Positions 21,674 through 30,928 are shown, counted from the first letter of the stretch. The stretch is DNA of 31,986 nucleotides from CAZESH01 sp964514665 (GCA_964514665.1 CAZESH010000012.1:1-31986), one strand, 5' to 3'. A program made the numbers and translations. Notes: generated by a model not told the origin, from the sequence alone.

Positions 21674-22141
21674 TTGAACATCGTAACACAGCAAGCCATT
21701 GAACACTTCAGGGGATTGAAGGGGGCACTGATCCCTGTTTTGCATGCCATTCAAGAAGGACTGGGATATTTGCCGGAAGAGGAACTGAATGCGGTATCCG
21801 CAGAGTTGAATATTCCATTAACCGAAATTTACGGCGTTGCTACGTTTTATTCCTTTTTCTCGCTCGAGCCCAAAGGCGAAAAACCGATTCACGTCTGTTT
21901 GGGAACCGCCTGTTATATTAAAGGCTCGCAGGACTTGCTCGATCGTTTTGAGAAGGAGCTGGGCATCCGGGTCGGAGAAACAACCGAAGACGGCAAGTTT
22001 TCTTTGGATGCTACCCGATGTGTTGGCGCTTGCGGATTGGCGCCCATTGCAACCGTTGGCGAAAAGGTTTACCCGCGGTTTACGGTTGAAGAGGTAGCCG
22101 GCCTATTGTCTGAACATAAAAACGAGGTGAAAACGAAATGA
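21674..22141 (+). CDS. hydC: [FeFe]-hydrogenase subunit HydC (NuoE-like, [2Fe-2S])
   Basis: 155 residues, the NuoE/HydC thioredoxin-like ferredoxin. The [2Fe-2S] ligands are Cys75 and Cys80 in HVCLGTACYIKG and Cys116 and Cys120 in DATRCVGACGLAP. It passes electrons within the trimeric HydABC enzyme. TTG 21674 is the start: AGGAGGG at 21661-21667 is 6 bases away, and the homology (a helical N-terminal region with GYLPEEELNAVS) begins just after; the frame opens upstream at an ATG (21635) that overlaps operator 2. Its stop overlaps the ATG of hydB (ATGA), so the two are coupled. First gene of the hydCBAEGF operon. Confidence 0.92.
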   Translation: MNIVTQQAIEHFRGLKGALIPVLHAIQEGLGYLPEEELNAVSAELNIPLTEIYGVATFYSFFSLEPKGEKPIHVCLGTACYIKGSQDLLDRFEKELGIRVGETTEDGKFSLDATRCVGACGLAPIATVGEKVYPRFTVEEVAGLLSEHKNEVKTK

Positions 22142-23982
22142 AGTCCATTCAGGAATTGGAAGAAATCCGTTTGAATCACCTGCATGATGTGGATCAAAGT
22201 CACAATCGGACTACGACAAGAATCATGATCGGAATGGCGACCTGCGGCGTTGCAGCGGGAGCAAAACCGGTGTTGGAACAATTGCGGCAGGATATGAAAA
22301 GCTATCCGTACACGGATGTTTCCATTGTTCAAACGGGCTGTATCGGACTTTGCCAATTTGAACCGATTGTGGAGATCATTCGCCCGGGAGAAGAGAAGGT
22401 TACTTATATCAAGGTAACGGCAGAAAAAATTCGCCGTATTTTCAACGAGCATCTGCTAAATGGTTTGCCGGTTGCAGAATATACGATGATACAAGACAAA
22501 AGCGGCCCGCAAACCTCGCTGTTTCATAAGCAAAAAAGAATTGCATTGCGAAATTGCGGGATGATCGATCCGGAGAATATTAATGAATACTTGGCCAAAG
22601 ACGGCTACGAATCGTTGATTAGAGTTTTGACGCAAGAGTCGCCGCAGCAGGTGGTGGAGACAATCATAAAGGCGGGACTCAGAGGAAGGGGAGGCGGCGG
22701 TTTTTCGACAGGGGTCAAATGGCAATTTGCCGCTAAACAGCAAGCGCCGCAAAAATATTTTATTTGCAATGCCGATGAAGGAGATCCCGGAGCATTCATG
22801 GACCGCTCCATCCTCGAAGGGGATCCCCATTCCGTGCTGGAGGGGATGCTCATAGGCGGTTACGCAATTGGCGCCAATCAGGGGTACATTTATGTGCGTG
22901 CTGAATATCCGCTGGCTGTCAAACGCTTGAATTTGGCGATCGACCAGGCAAGAGCATACGGATTGCTCGGCCGGAACATTTTGGACAGCGAATTCGATTT
23001 CGATATTGAAGTTCGGCTCGGAGCGGGGGCTTTCGTGTGCGGGGAAGAGACCGCACTGATGAATTCGATCGAAGGCAAGAGGGGAATGCCTAGACCAAAG
23101 CCGCCTTTTCCCGCAGTACGCGGATTATGGGGCGCGCCGTCGGTGATCAATAATGTGGAGACGTTGGCCAATATACCTCCGATTATCCAAAATGGAGCGT
23201 TCTGGTTCTCACAAATCGGCACGGAGAAAAGCAAGGGGACGAAAGTATTCGCTATTGGCGGCAAAATTAAACGCCCGGGTCTGGCTGAAGTAGCCATGGG
23301 CATTTCATTGCGGGAAGTGATTGAGGAAATTGGCGGAGGAATTCCGGGAGGTAAAAAATTCAAAGCGGTGCAAACCGGCGGGCCGTCAGGGGGATGCATT
23401 ACCGCGCAGCATCTGGATGCGCAAATTGATTATGATACGTTGGTATCCCTTGGATCGATGATGGGCTCGGGCGGAATGATTGTGATGGATGAAGATACCT
23501 GCATGGTCGATGTGGCCCGTTTCTATCTTGAATTTACCAAAGATGAATCTTGCGGAAAATGTACGCCCTGCCGGATAGGCACGAAAAGGCTGCTGGAAAT
23601 TCTCGAGAAAATCACACAAGGAAAAGGTTCGCTGGAAGATTTGGATGAACTGGCCTTTCTCTCTGAGCAAGTGAAGGCCGCCTCCTTGTGCGGTCTCGGG
23701 CAGACTGCTCCGAATCCGATCTTGTCCACGTTAAAATATTTTCGCGACGAGTATTTGGCGCATGTTGTGGATAAACGCTGTCCGGCCGGGGTTTGCAAAT
23801 CCTTGCTGCACTATGAGATTGATCAGGAGCTTTGCAGGGGATGCGGACTTTGCGCCAAAAAGTGTCCGGCAGGCGCAATCAGCGGCGTCTTGAAACAATC
23901 ATACTTGATCGATCAAGAGCAATGCATCCGCTGCGGAATATGCCAAGAAACCTGCCGATTTGCGGCGATATCCAGAAATTGA
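22138..23982 (+). CDS. hydB: [FeFe]-hydrogenase subunit HydB (NuoF-like, NAD(H)/FMN)
   Basis: 614 residues, the diaphorase subunit that exchanges electrons with NAD(H). Domain order: a thioredoxin-like [2Fe-2S] domain (ATCGVAAGAKPVLE and TGCIGLCQ, residues about 35-85); the Nqo1 FMN/NADH domain, GLRGRGGGGFSTGVKWQF and CNADEGDPGAFMDRS; the SLBB domain; and the NuoF iron-sulfur motif SCGKCTPCRIGTKR. The C terminus carries two extra [4Fe-4S] ferredoxin motifs, CRGCGLCAKKCPAGA and CIRCGICQETCRFAA, which respiratory NuoF lacks and which are typical of HydB of bifurcating hydrogenases. Overlaps hydC by 4 bases; hydA starts 14 bp after its stop. All cofactor ligands are present. Confidence 0.94.
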   Translation: MKSIQELEEIRLNHLHDVDQSHNRTTTRIMIGMATCGVAAGAKPVLEQLRQDMKSYPYTDVSIVQTGCIGLCQFEPIVEIIRPGEEKVTYIKVTAEKIRRIFNEHLLNGLPVAEYTMIQDKSGPQTSLFHKQKRIALRNCGMIDPENINEYLAKDGYESLIRVLTQESPQQVVETIIKAGLRGRGGGGFSTGVKWQFAAKQQAPQKYFICNADEGDPGAFMDRSILEGDPHSVLEGMLIGGYAIGANQGYIYVRAEYPLAVKRLNLAIDQARAYGLLGRNILDSEFDFDIEVRLGAGAFVCGEETALMNSIEGKRGMPRPKPPFPAVRGLWGAPSVINNVETLANIPPIIQNGAFWFSQIGTEKSKGTKVFAIGGKIKRPGLAEVAMGISLREVIEEIGGGIPGGKKFKAVQTGGPSGGCITAQHLDAQIDYDTLVSLGSMMGSGGMIVMDEDTCMVDVARFYLEFTKDESCGKCTPCRIGTKRLLEILEKITQGKGSLEDLDELAFLSEQVKAASLCGLGQTAPNPILSTLKYFRDEYLAHVVDKRCPAGVCKSLLHYEIDQELCRGCGLCAKKCPAGAISGVLKQSYLIDQEQCIRCGICQETCRFAAISRN

Positions 23983-23996
23983 ATGGAGGGGTAGAA

Positions 23997-25733
23997 GTGG
24001 ATAAGGTGAAATTTACAATAGATGGGCAGGAGCTCGAAGTCGATCCGCAAATGACCGTGCTGGAAGCCGCTCGCGAAGCCGGTATTTTCATTCCCACACT
24101 GTGTTACCTAAAAGGTATCAACGAGAGCTCGGGCTGCCGTGTATGTGTGGTAGAGGTAGGTTCGAAGCTGATTGCATCGTGCACGCTTAAAGCGGAAAAC
24201 GGCATGCAGGTGAAGACCAATACCAAGAAGGTCAGAGAAGCGCGCAAAACTGTAATCGAATTGCTGCTTTCCGACCATGACGTGGAATGTCCGTCTTGTC
24301 TGCGCAACAATAATTGCGAATTGCAAAGTTTGGCATCCCGTCTGCATGTTGCCGAATCACGGTTTCAAGGGGAAAGGCGAAGTGTTCCGAGTGATCATTC
24401 GTCCCCTTCCATTATAAGAGATTCACAAAAATGTATACTCTGTGGTCGCTGCATCGGCACCTGCGAAAGTGTTCAATCGGTTTCCGCCATCGGGCTGTCC
24501 GGTCGGGGCTTCGATTCTTTGGTTTCGCCGGCGTTTCAACACCCGCTCGGGGAAACGGCATGCGTCAACTGCGGACAGTGCATCCTTGCCTGTCCGGTAG
24601 GTTCTTTGACGGAAAAGGATCAGGTGGAGGAAGCCTGGAAACTGATTGAAGATACGGAGAAATTTGTAGTCGTGCAGACTGCTCCTGCAGTCAGGGTAGC
24701 ATTAGGTGAAGAGTTTGGCCTACCCGTAGGCACCAGAGTTACTGGGAAAATGGTGGCGGCGCTGCGGCGGATCGGCTTTGATCGCGTGTTTGATACGGAT
24801 TTTGCCGCCGACTTGACGATCATGGAGGAAGGGACCGAGCTATTGAATCGTCTGCAGCAGGGGACTCGCCTTCCGTTGATGACCTCCTGCTGTCCGGGAT
24901 GGGTCAAATTCATGGAGCATCAATTCCCGGATATGCTTGACCGTCTGTCCAGCTGCAAATCGCCGCATGAAATGGAGGGTGCGCTGATTAAAAGCTATTT
25001 CGCCGAAAAAATGGGGATCGATCCCCAGCGTATTGCAGTCGTTTCGATCATGCCATGCGTGGCCAAGAAATTTGAAAGCGGCAGAGCCGAATTGTCGCAC
25101 GAAGCGATGCAGGATGTCGATCTGGTGCTGACCACCAGGGAATTGGCCCGCATGATTAAAGAAGCGGGAATGGATTTAACCGCGCTTCCCGAGGAGGATT
25201 TCGATAATCCTTTCGGTGAATCGACGGGGGCGAGTGTCATTTTCGGGGCGACCGGCGGGGTTGCCGAAGCTGCGCTGAGAACGGTGTTCGATTTATTGTC
25301 TGGTGAAGATTTGCAGGAGGTCGATTATACTGCCGTTCGGGGATTTGACGGCATCAAGGAAACGGCGATCCATTTGCCGAACGGCCAATCCATTCGTACG
25401 GCTGTCATTCATGGGTTAAGCAATGCCAGGCAGGTGATGGAATGGATTCGCGACGGCAAGGAGCAGTATCACTTCATCGAAGTGATGGCTTGTCCAGGCG
25501 GATGTATAGCTGGCGGAGGTCAGCCGATTCCACCGGCAAAACTTCGTGACCGCGTGGATATCCGCAAGGAGCGGGCCAAGGGGATCTATGCCGAGGATGA
25601 GGCCAAAACGATTCGCAAATCGCATAAAAATCCGTATATCAAAAAAATCTATGATGAATTTTTGGGAGAGCCGAACAGCCATTTGAGCCATGAGCTGCTG
25701 CATACGAATTATACCGGAAGATCCCGTTTTTAA
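23997..25733 (+). CDS. hydA: [FeFe]-hydrogenase catalytic subunit HydA (group A, NAD-linked type)
   Basis: 578 residues. An N-terminal [2Fe-2S] domain (PTLCYLKGINESSGCRVC) is followed by the His/Cys [4Fe-4S] motif DHDVECPSCLRNNNCELQ and two ferredoxin clusters, CILCGRCIGTCESV and CVNCGQCILACPVG. The H-cluster domain has all three signatures: L1 TSCCPGWVKFMEHQFP, L2 IMPCVAKKFESGRAEL, and L3 EVMACPGGCIAGGGQP. The size equals the M3-type architecture and lacks the extra C-terminal domain of the Thermotoga enzyme. With HydB and HydC it couples H2 formation or uptake to NAD(H), and probably ferredoxin, by electron bifurcation; that coupling is inferred from subunit composition. GTG 23997 follows GGAGGGG; hydE follows by 13 bp. 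Confidence 0.95.
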   Translation: MDKVKFTIDGQELEVDPQMTVLEAAREAGIFIPTLCYLKGINESSGCRVCVVEVGSKLIASCTLKAENGMQVKTNTKKVREARKTVIELLLSDHDVECPSCLRNNNCELQSLASRLHVAESRFQGERRSVPSDHSSPSIIRDSQKCILCGRCIGTCESVQSVSAIGLSGRGFDSLVSPAFQHPLGETACVNCGQCILACPVGSLTEKDQVEEAWKLIEDTEKFVVVQTAPAVRVALGEEFGLPVGTRVTGKMVAALRRIGFDRVFDTDFAADLTIMEEGTELLNRLQQGTRLPLMTSCCPGWVKFMEHQFPDMLDRLSSCKSPHEMEGALIKSYFAEKMGIDPQRIAVVSIMPCVAKKFESGRAELSHEAMQDVDLVLTTRELARMIKEAGMDLTALPEEDFDNPFGESTGASVIFGATGGVAEAALRTVFDLLSGEDLQEVDYTAVRGFDGIKETAIHLPNGQSIRTAVIHGLSNARQVMEWIRDGKEQYHFIEVMACPGGCIAGGGQPIPPAKLRDRVDIRKERAKGIYAEDEAKTIRKSHKNPYIKKIYDEFLGEPNSHLSHELLHTNYTGRSRF

Positions 25734-25746
25734 GGGGGGAGCACTG

Positions 25747-26862
25747 TTGTCCGTAGAAAAACAAATTGCCCGATTACAGGATAAAAACCAGGCCAGAGCA
25801 GCGATTATCGATCTATTGCTGCTGAATGAGGCTGACAGCCAATTATTATTTGCTGCGGCCAATCGTGTTTGTTTGCAGGAGTTAGGGTCTGTCGTTCATT
25901 TTCGCGCGATTATCGAATTTTCCAACTACTGCCGATGTGCTTGCAAATATTGCGGTCTGCGGGCGACTAATCGGCAAATCGCGAGATACCGCATGACGCC
26001 GGAAGAAATTATGGCTGCCGCGACAGAAGCTTATCAAGCGGGATATCGGACGATTGTGCTGCAGTCGGGAGAAGACGCACACTATTCGGCGGAGATGTTG
26101 TACGAACTGATTCGCAGCATCAAGCAAATCGGGGATATGGCCATAACCCTCAGTATCGGAGAGAGAAGTGATGAAGAGTTTGCAATATTAAAACATGCCG
26201 GAGCGGATCGCTTTCTGATGAAGCATGAAACGGCGAACGCCGCGCTGTACCGACAGTTGCATCCCCATTCCGAGTTGCAGTTCAGACTGAACCATTTAAG
26301 GGCGCTTAAACGATTGGGTTATCAGCTCGGCAGCGGATTTATGATCGGACTTCCAGGGCAAACCGCAGAGCATATTGCCGACGATATCCTCTTGCTGCAG
26401 TCGATGGAAGTCGATATGGCAGGCATCGGTCCTTTTATCCCGCATTCGCTGACGCCTTTATGCGATCATCCTGCCGGCAGCTCGCAGTTGACGCTGAAAG
26501 CGGTGGCGATTACCCGATTACTGCTGAGAAAGATTCATCTTCCGGCAACTACAGCGCTTGGTGTCGCAGAGAAAGGCGCCAAGGAACGGGCATTGTCATG
26601 TGGAGCCAACGTCATCATGCTGAAGGTGGAGCCTCATAAGTATCGCAGTTTGTATGAGATATATCCCAATTCGTCCAGAAAGCTGGGCATTCAAGAAGAG
26701 CGGGACTACTGGATTGGAATTGTTGCACAATTGGGAAGAACAGTGGCCGAAGACAAAGGCGATTCCCGAATAAGCGCTGCTGAGAAGATGGGAGGAACAG
26801 ATGATGAGAGAACAAAAGGAAGAGAGCTTTATCGTGGATCAGGAAATCTGGAAATCGATTGA
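25747..26862 (+). CDS. hydE: [FeFe]-hydrogenase maturase HydE (radical SAM)
   Basis: 371 residues. The radical SAM cluster motif is C-RCA-C-KY-C in NYCRCACKYCGLRATNRQI, near residue 60. Other family segments are YRTIVLQSGEDAHYSAEML, ITLSIGERSDEEF, FLMKHETANAALYRQLHP, GSGFMIGLPGQTAEHI and GIGPFIPHSLTPL. HydE acts with HydG and HydF to build the dithiomethylamine-bridged [2Fe] unit. The TTG at 25747 follows GGGGGGAG by 5 bases; other in-frame starts are less well placed. Its last 20 codons overlap hydG by 62 bp in another frame, and the final residues (MGGTDDERTKGRELYRG) show no clear family homology, so the C terminus probably drifted into the overlap. Confidence 0.93.
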   Translation: MSVEKQIARLQDKNQARAAIIDLLLLNEADSQLLFAAANRVCLQELGSVVHFRAIIEFSNYCRCACKYCGLRATNRQIARYRMTPEEIMAAATEAYQAGYRTIVLQSGEDAHYSAEMLYELIRSIKQIGDMAITLSIGERSDEEFAILKHAGADRFLMKHETANAALYRQLHPHSELQFRLNHLRALKRLGYQLGSGFMIGLPGQTAEHIADDILLLQSMEVDMAGIGPFIPHSLTPLCDHPAGSSQLTLKAVAITRLLLRKIHLPATTALGVAEKGAKERALSCGANVIMLKVEPHKYRSLYEIYPNSSRKLGIQEERDYWIGIVAQLGRTVAEDKGDSRISAAEKMGGTDDERTKGRELYRGSGNLEID

Positions 26863-28219
26863 ACAAGGATTGATAAACTCGGAAGACAGCCAATTTGTCG
26901 AACAAATATTACAAAAGGCTTTGATGCTGAAAGGGTTGAATCATCGGGAAGCTGCTGTCTTGCTTGAGGTCAAAGACCCGGAAATCTGGCAGCGGATTTA
27001 TCAGGCAGCGAACGAGATCAAGGAAAAGATTTACGGACGCCGCATCGTCTTGTTTGCTCCGCTGTATGTCAGCAATTATTGCGTCAACAATTGTGAATAT
27101 TGCGGATATAAGCATTCAAACACAGATTTTCCGAGAAATAAATTAACCATGGAACAATTGAAGCAGGAAGTCGAGGTGCTGCAATCGCTGGGCCACAAAC
27201 GCTTGGCTTTGGAGGCGGGGGAAGATCCGGTTCACGTACCGATCGAGTACATTCTGGAATGCTTGCAAACGATCTATTCCGTGAAATCGGGAAACGGCAG
27301 CATTCGCAGAGTAAACGTGAATATCGCCGCGACTACCGAAGATAATTACCGCAAGCTGGTGGAAGCGGAGATCGGGACGTATATTTTATTCCAGGAAACG
27401 TATCACAAGCCGACTTACGAATTCATGCATCCGCAAGGTCCGAAGCATGACTACAACTGGCATTTGACTGCGATGGACAGGGCGATGCGGGGCGGCGTGG
27501 ACGATGTGGGAATAGGCGTGCTGTACGGTTTATTTGATTACCGTTACGAGACTGTGGCAATGCTGATGCATGCCGAGCATTTGGAAAAAGCTTTCGGTGT
27601 CGGACCGCATACGGTATCTGTACCCAGACTGCGCCCGGCCGAGAACGTAAGCATGGATCAATATCCTTTTTTGGTAAGCGATCAAAAATTCAAACAATTG
27701 GTTGCTGTCATCCGTTTGGCCGTGCCGTATGCGGGAATGATTCTTTCGACTCGTGAAGAGGCCCGATTCCGCGATGAGATTCTTGCCGTCGGGATATCGC
27801 AAATCAGCACCGGATCCTGCACGGGCGTCGGCGGATATGCGCAGGAGCATATCCATCACCGCACGGAAGGGAAACCGCAATTTGAAATAGGCGATCACCG
27901 CTCGCCGGGGGACACGATTGCCAGCTTGTGCGAAGGTGGGTATATTCCCAGCTATTGTACAGCCTGCTACCGGGCGGGAAGAACGGGAGACCGCTTCATG
28001 AGCTTGGCCAAGTCGGGAGAGATTCATAACATCTGCGAACCTAACGCAATATTGACCTTTAAAGAATATTTGTTGGATTACGGTGACGAAAAGACAATCG
28101 GTATCGGGGGAAAATTGATTGAAAAACGTCTGGAAACCATTGAAAATCCAAATGCCAAAAAGGCAACATTAAAATATTTGAACCGTCTGGAGGCGGGCGA
28201 AAGAGATCTCCGCTTCTAA
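26801..28219 (+). CDS. hydG: [FeFe]-hydrogenase maturase HydG (radical SAM tyrosine lyase)
   Basis: 472 residues, the usual HydG length. HydG cleaves tyrosine with SAM and makes the Fe(CO)2(CN) synthon for the H-cluster. The radical SAM motif is C-VNN-C-EY-C in SNYCVNNCEYCGYKHSN. The C-terminal auxiliary cluster motif, C-x2-C then a distant C, is in YCTACYRAGRTGDRFM through HNICEPNA. Typical segments FQETYHKPTYEFMHPQGPK and VSVPRLRPAE are intact. The start is ATG 26801 or 26804, after GGGAGGAACAG, inside the hydE 3' end. hydF follows 29 bp later. All catalytic cysteines are present. Confidence 0.94.
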   Translation: MMREQKEESFIVDQEIWKSIEQGLINSEDSQFVEQILQKALMLKGLNHREAAVLLEVKDPEIWQRIYQAANEIKEKIYGRRIVLFAPLYVSNYCVNNCEYCGYKHSNTDFPRNKLTMEQLKQEVEVLQSLGHKRLALEAGEDPVHVPIEYILECLQTIYSVKSGNGSIRRVNVNIAATTEDNYRKLVEAEIGTYILFQETYHKPTYEFMHPQGPKHDYNWHLTAMDRAMRGGVDDVGIGVLYGLFDYRYETVAMLMHAEHLEKAFGVGPHTVSVPRLRPAENVSMDQYPFLVSDQKFKQLVAVIRLAVPYAGMILSTREEARFRDEILAVGISQISTGSCTGVGGYAQEHIHHRTEGKPQFEIGDHRSPGDTIASLCEGGYIPSYCTACYRAGRTGDRFMSLAKSGEIHNICEPNAILTFKEYLLDYGDEKTIGIGGKLIEKRLETIENPNAKKATLKYLNRLEAGERDLRF

Positions 28220-28248
28220 ATCAAGAGGCTGAAAAGGAGAGGTTCAAG

Positions 28249-29439
28249 ATGCTTGAAACGCCAAGATCAATTCGGCTGCACATCGCCATCTTCGGCAGAA
28301 GAAATGCCGGCAAATCGAGTTTGATTAACGCAGTCACAGGCCAACAGATTGCTCTGGTTTCCGCGATGGCCGGGACAACGACGGATCCCGTATATAAATC
28401 CATGGAATTGCTGCCGCTCGGACCGATTGTGATGATCGATACGGCCGGGATAGACGATGCCGGAGAAATCGGCGAGCTGAGAGTGAAGAAAACGAAAGAA
28501 GTCATGGAGAAGACCGACATTGCCCTGCTCGTAATAGCTGCAGATGAAGAGGATCTGTCGATGGAAATGGAGTGGGCTGAGGAACTGAAGCGGCAAAATA
28601 TTCCGATCATCGGAGTGATCAATAAAATTGATACCGGGGATCGCGATCATGACGCATTAAAAAAACGTTTCGGATTTCCGTTTGTCAAAGTAAGCGCCAA
28701 AAGCGGCGAGAATATTTTGAAATTAAAAGAAGCGATCATGATCAATCAGCCGCAAAATAGTGAAAGGTCATCGATTATAGGCGACATCGTCAATCCCAAG
28801 GATGTTGTCGTGCTGGTCATGCCGCAGGACATTCAGGCGCCCAAAGGGCGATTGATTTTGCCCCAGGTGCAGGTGATCCGCGATCTGCTCGATCATCATG
28901 TGCAAGTTTTTTCCGTGACGGATGAAGAACTGGAGAATGCTTTAACGGCCTTGAAAGCACCCCCTGATCTGATCATCACCGATTCGCAAATGTTTGCAAA
29001 GGTCAATAAAATCGTTCCCGAATCCGTACCGCTCACTTCCTTTTCCATCTTGATGGCCAGGTATAAAGGCGAACTTGGCGAATTTGTGGAAGGAGCCGGT
29101 ATGATTGATCGCTTGGCTCCAGGCGATAAAGTATTAATAGCCGAAGCCTGCACACATCATGCGTTAAAAGGAGATATCGGCCGGGAAAAGTTGCCGCGAT
29201 GGCTGGAACAAAAGGCAGGAGGACCGCTGAATATCTCGGTATGTGTGGGGGCGGATTTTCCGGATCAATTGCAAGAGTACAAATTGATCGTACACTGCGG
29301 TGCATGCATGTTCAACCGCAAGCAGCTGCTTGCCAGATTGTATCGCTGTAAAGCGGAACATGTGCCGATCACCAATTACGGCACTGCGATTGCCCATTTG
29401 AACGGGATATTGCAGCGCTCTGTGGAAATGTTAAGTTAA
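28249..29439 (+). CDS. hydF: [FeFe]-hydrogenase maturase HydF (GTPase scaffold)
   Basis: 396 residues. The N-terminal GTPase has the P-loop GRRNAGKSS (residues 16-24), the switch AGTTTDP, DTAGIDDAG and NKID. The middle is a dimerisation domain, and the C-terminal [4Fe-4S] domain uses CTHHAL and HCGACMFNRKQL, the C-x-H-x-n-H-C-x-x-C set of the family. HydF assembles and hands the [2Fe] subcluster to HydA. AAAAGGAGAGG precedes the ATG. It is the last gene seen of the operon: the inverted repeat of an insertion sequence starts 7 bp after its stop, and no terminator hairpin was found before it. Intact. Confidence 0.94.
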   Translation: MLETPRSIRLHIAIFGRRNAGKSSLINAVTGQQIALVSAMAGTTTDPVYKSMELLPLGPIVMIDTAGIDDAGEIGELRVKKTKEVMEKTDIALLVIAADEEDLSMEMEWAEELKRQNIPIIGVINKIDTGDRDHDALKKRFGFPFVKVSAKSGENILKLKEAIMINQPQNSERSSIIGDIVNPKDVVVLVMPQDIQAPKGRLILPQVQVIRDLLDHHVQVFSVTDEELENALTALKAPPDLIITDSQMFAKVNKIVPESVPLTSFSILMARYKGELGEFVEGAGMIDRLAPGDKVLIAEACTHHALKGDIGREKLPRWLEQKAGGPLNISVCVGADFPDQLQEYKLIVHCGACMFNRKQLLARLYRCKAEHVPITNYGTAIAHLNGILQRSVEMLS

Positions 29440-29446
29440 AATAAAA

Positions 29447-30886
29447 GGGTATTCGGAAAATAGTGTGGAAAGACGGTTAAAAGGTACCCTCCTCCATAGC
29501 CTTAATCAGTGTGGAAATATCAGCACCGAATACCTTTTCGTAGACCCAATCATAATCCATTGGTTGAAACGGAATGTCGAACATTACATCTGAAAATGAC
29601 GTGGATACTTCTTTGAACTTTTTCCTTTTTTTAGTCTGACGATATCCTTGTGTGTAGAGTATTTTGGCTCTCAGAACCTCGAAAGAGTAACCACGACCGA
29701 TATGATTCATCGTCTTGATTAAACGGTTCAGGGATTCAGTATAGGCGTTTGTAATTGGAATTGTAAAATAATTGAATATCTCTTCCTCCCAATTCGTCAT
29801 TGACTTGATAAGAGGTTCAAAATAAGGCTTTAATTCCTGCGGGATCTCAGTAAGCAATGATTGATAAAGTCGGTATGCTTCATCCTTGGTTTTGGCTTCA
29901 TAGATGTCGAAGAACTTCTCTTTCAACTCATATCCTTTTCCGAGCAGAGGGAAGTTTTGGGTCCATAGCTGTAGCTTTATCTGATCATCAAAATGATTCA
30001 ATTCACTTTTTCGGGTAAGAAGTACATAGCGATCCTTTTTAAGCTGCCGCCTTTCTTTGGTAGTGATATTCTCACGGTTTGTTTTTCGTATCTTTTCAAG
30101 AGCTTCATTAGCCATCTTAACCACGTGAAATTTGTCGATAACAATAATGGCATCTGAAAGGGCTGAATGAACAGCCCTTCGATATGGGTTCCACATATCC
30201 ATTGCGACATATTTAATCCGATTACGGTTTGGAAGTTTTGAAAGGTATCGGATAACTGACTCCTGATTTCGATTCCGTAGAATATCGATCACAGTTCTGT
30301 TTTCAACATCGGTAATGACGCACCGATAGTTTCTCAAAAGATGGACTTCATCAATGCCAAGCCAATTAGGAGTAAGTATTTTCTGTTTGGCTTCAAGTCG
30401 TCCAACATAATCGTTAAAGATATTCCTAACAGTCTTTTCATCAACGCCAATCTCTTCTGCAATACTTGTAAATGTTTGCTTAAGGCTGGTTTTTTCAATC
30501 CATTCCATCAATCGTTTTGTAACTGAACGTGATTCATCCATGGCGGGCAATTCTTCAAAAAAGGTTTCGTTGCATTCACGGCATTTGTAACGTTGTCGTT
30601 TAACGAATATGCCTACACGTTTGGCATGCATCGGTAAGTCAAAGAAGAGTTGATCCTTCTTGCCGTGTTTATATAGGTTGGGTATAGTTCCACATTTTGG
30701 ACAATGTGAGGGAGGTGGAGAGGCCATCTCCACCAAAAAACGATAATCATCCTCGCTCTCCGTCATATCAAGTATTTTTAAGTTTGGGAGATTGAGCATA
30801 TTGAAAGTCATTCATTTGTCCCTTTCATAGTAATTTCATTTATATAACGTAAACCTTTCCTTCTCTTATTTTGAACACGATACACC
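29447..30886 (-). mobile_element. ISL3-family insertion sequence
   Basis: A transposase gene on the minus strand lies between imperfect ends. The left end begins GGGTATTCGGAAAATAGTG at 29447. The right end, read inward on the minus strand from 30886, begins GGTGTATCGTGTTCAAAATA; both contain GTAT, CG, AAAATA and a later GGAAAG in the same order. These are my best alignment of the ends. The flanking 8 bp (AAATAAAA and AATACACT) do not match, so no target duplication is visible: the ends may be misplaced, or the element is old. It sits directly behind hydF. Confidence 0.62.
29477..30811 (-). CDS. ISL3 family transposase
   Basis: 444 residues, full length for the family. The N terminus has a zinc-ribbon-like pair, HCPKCGTIPNLYKHG and YKCRECNETFF, then a helix-turn-helix with TFTSIAEEIGVDEKTVRNIF. 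The DDE residues can be placed as D in WLGIDEVHLL, D in YVAMDMWNPYRRAV and E in TNAYTESLNRLIKTM. The reading frame is uninterrupted, so the transposase could be active. It is transcribed towards hydF. Confidence 0.93.
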   Translation of the reverse strand: MTFNMLNLPNLKILDMTESEDDYRFLVEMASPPPSHCPKCGTIPNLYKHGKKDQLFFDLPMHAKRVGIFVKRQRYKCRECNETFFEELPAMDESRSVTKRLMEWIEKTSLKQTFTSIAEEIGVDEKTVRNIFNDYVGRLEAKQKILTPNWLGIDEVHLLRNYRCVITDVENRTVIDILRNRNQESVIRYLSKLPNRNRIKYVAMDMWNPYRRAVHSALSDAIIVIDKFHVVKMANEALEKIRKTNRENITTKERRQLKKDRYVLLTRKSELNHFDDQIKLQLWTQNFPLLGKGYELKEKFFDIYEAKTKDEAYRLYQSLLTEIPQELKPYFEPLIKSMTNWEEEIFNYFTIPITNAYTESLNRLIKTMNHIGRGYSFEVLRAKILYTQGYRQTKKRKKFKEVSTSFSDVMFDIPFQPMDYDWVYEKVFGADISTLIKAMEEGTF

Positions 30887-30928
30887 AATACACTGGATTC
30901 GCTGGCGGGACTTGATATACATACAACA
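30887..30928. other. Short spacer between the IS and the cytochrome-like gene
   Basis: About 40 bp with no recognised hairpin or target duplication. The downstream minus-strand genes end here, so the IS may lie at a former operon boundary. Confidence 0.4.

Noticed and set aside
29439..30894. 8-bp target duplication around the IS
   Set aside because: The 8 bp on either side of the best ends (AAATAAAA and AATACACT) do not match, so no duplication is claimed.
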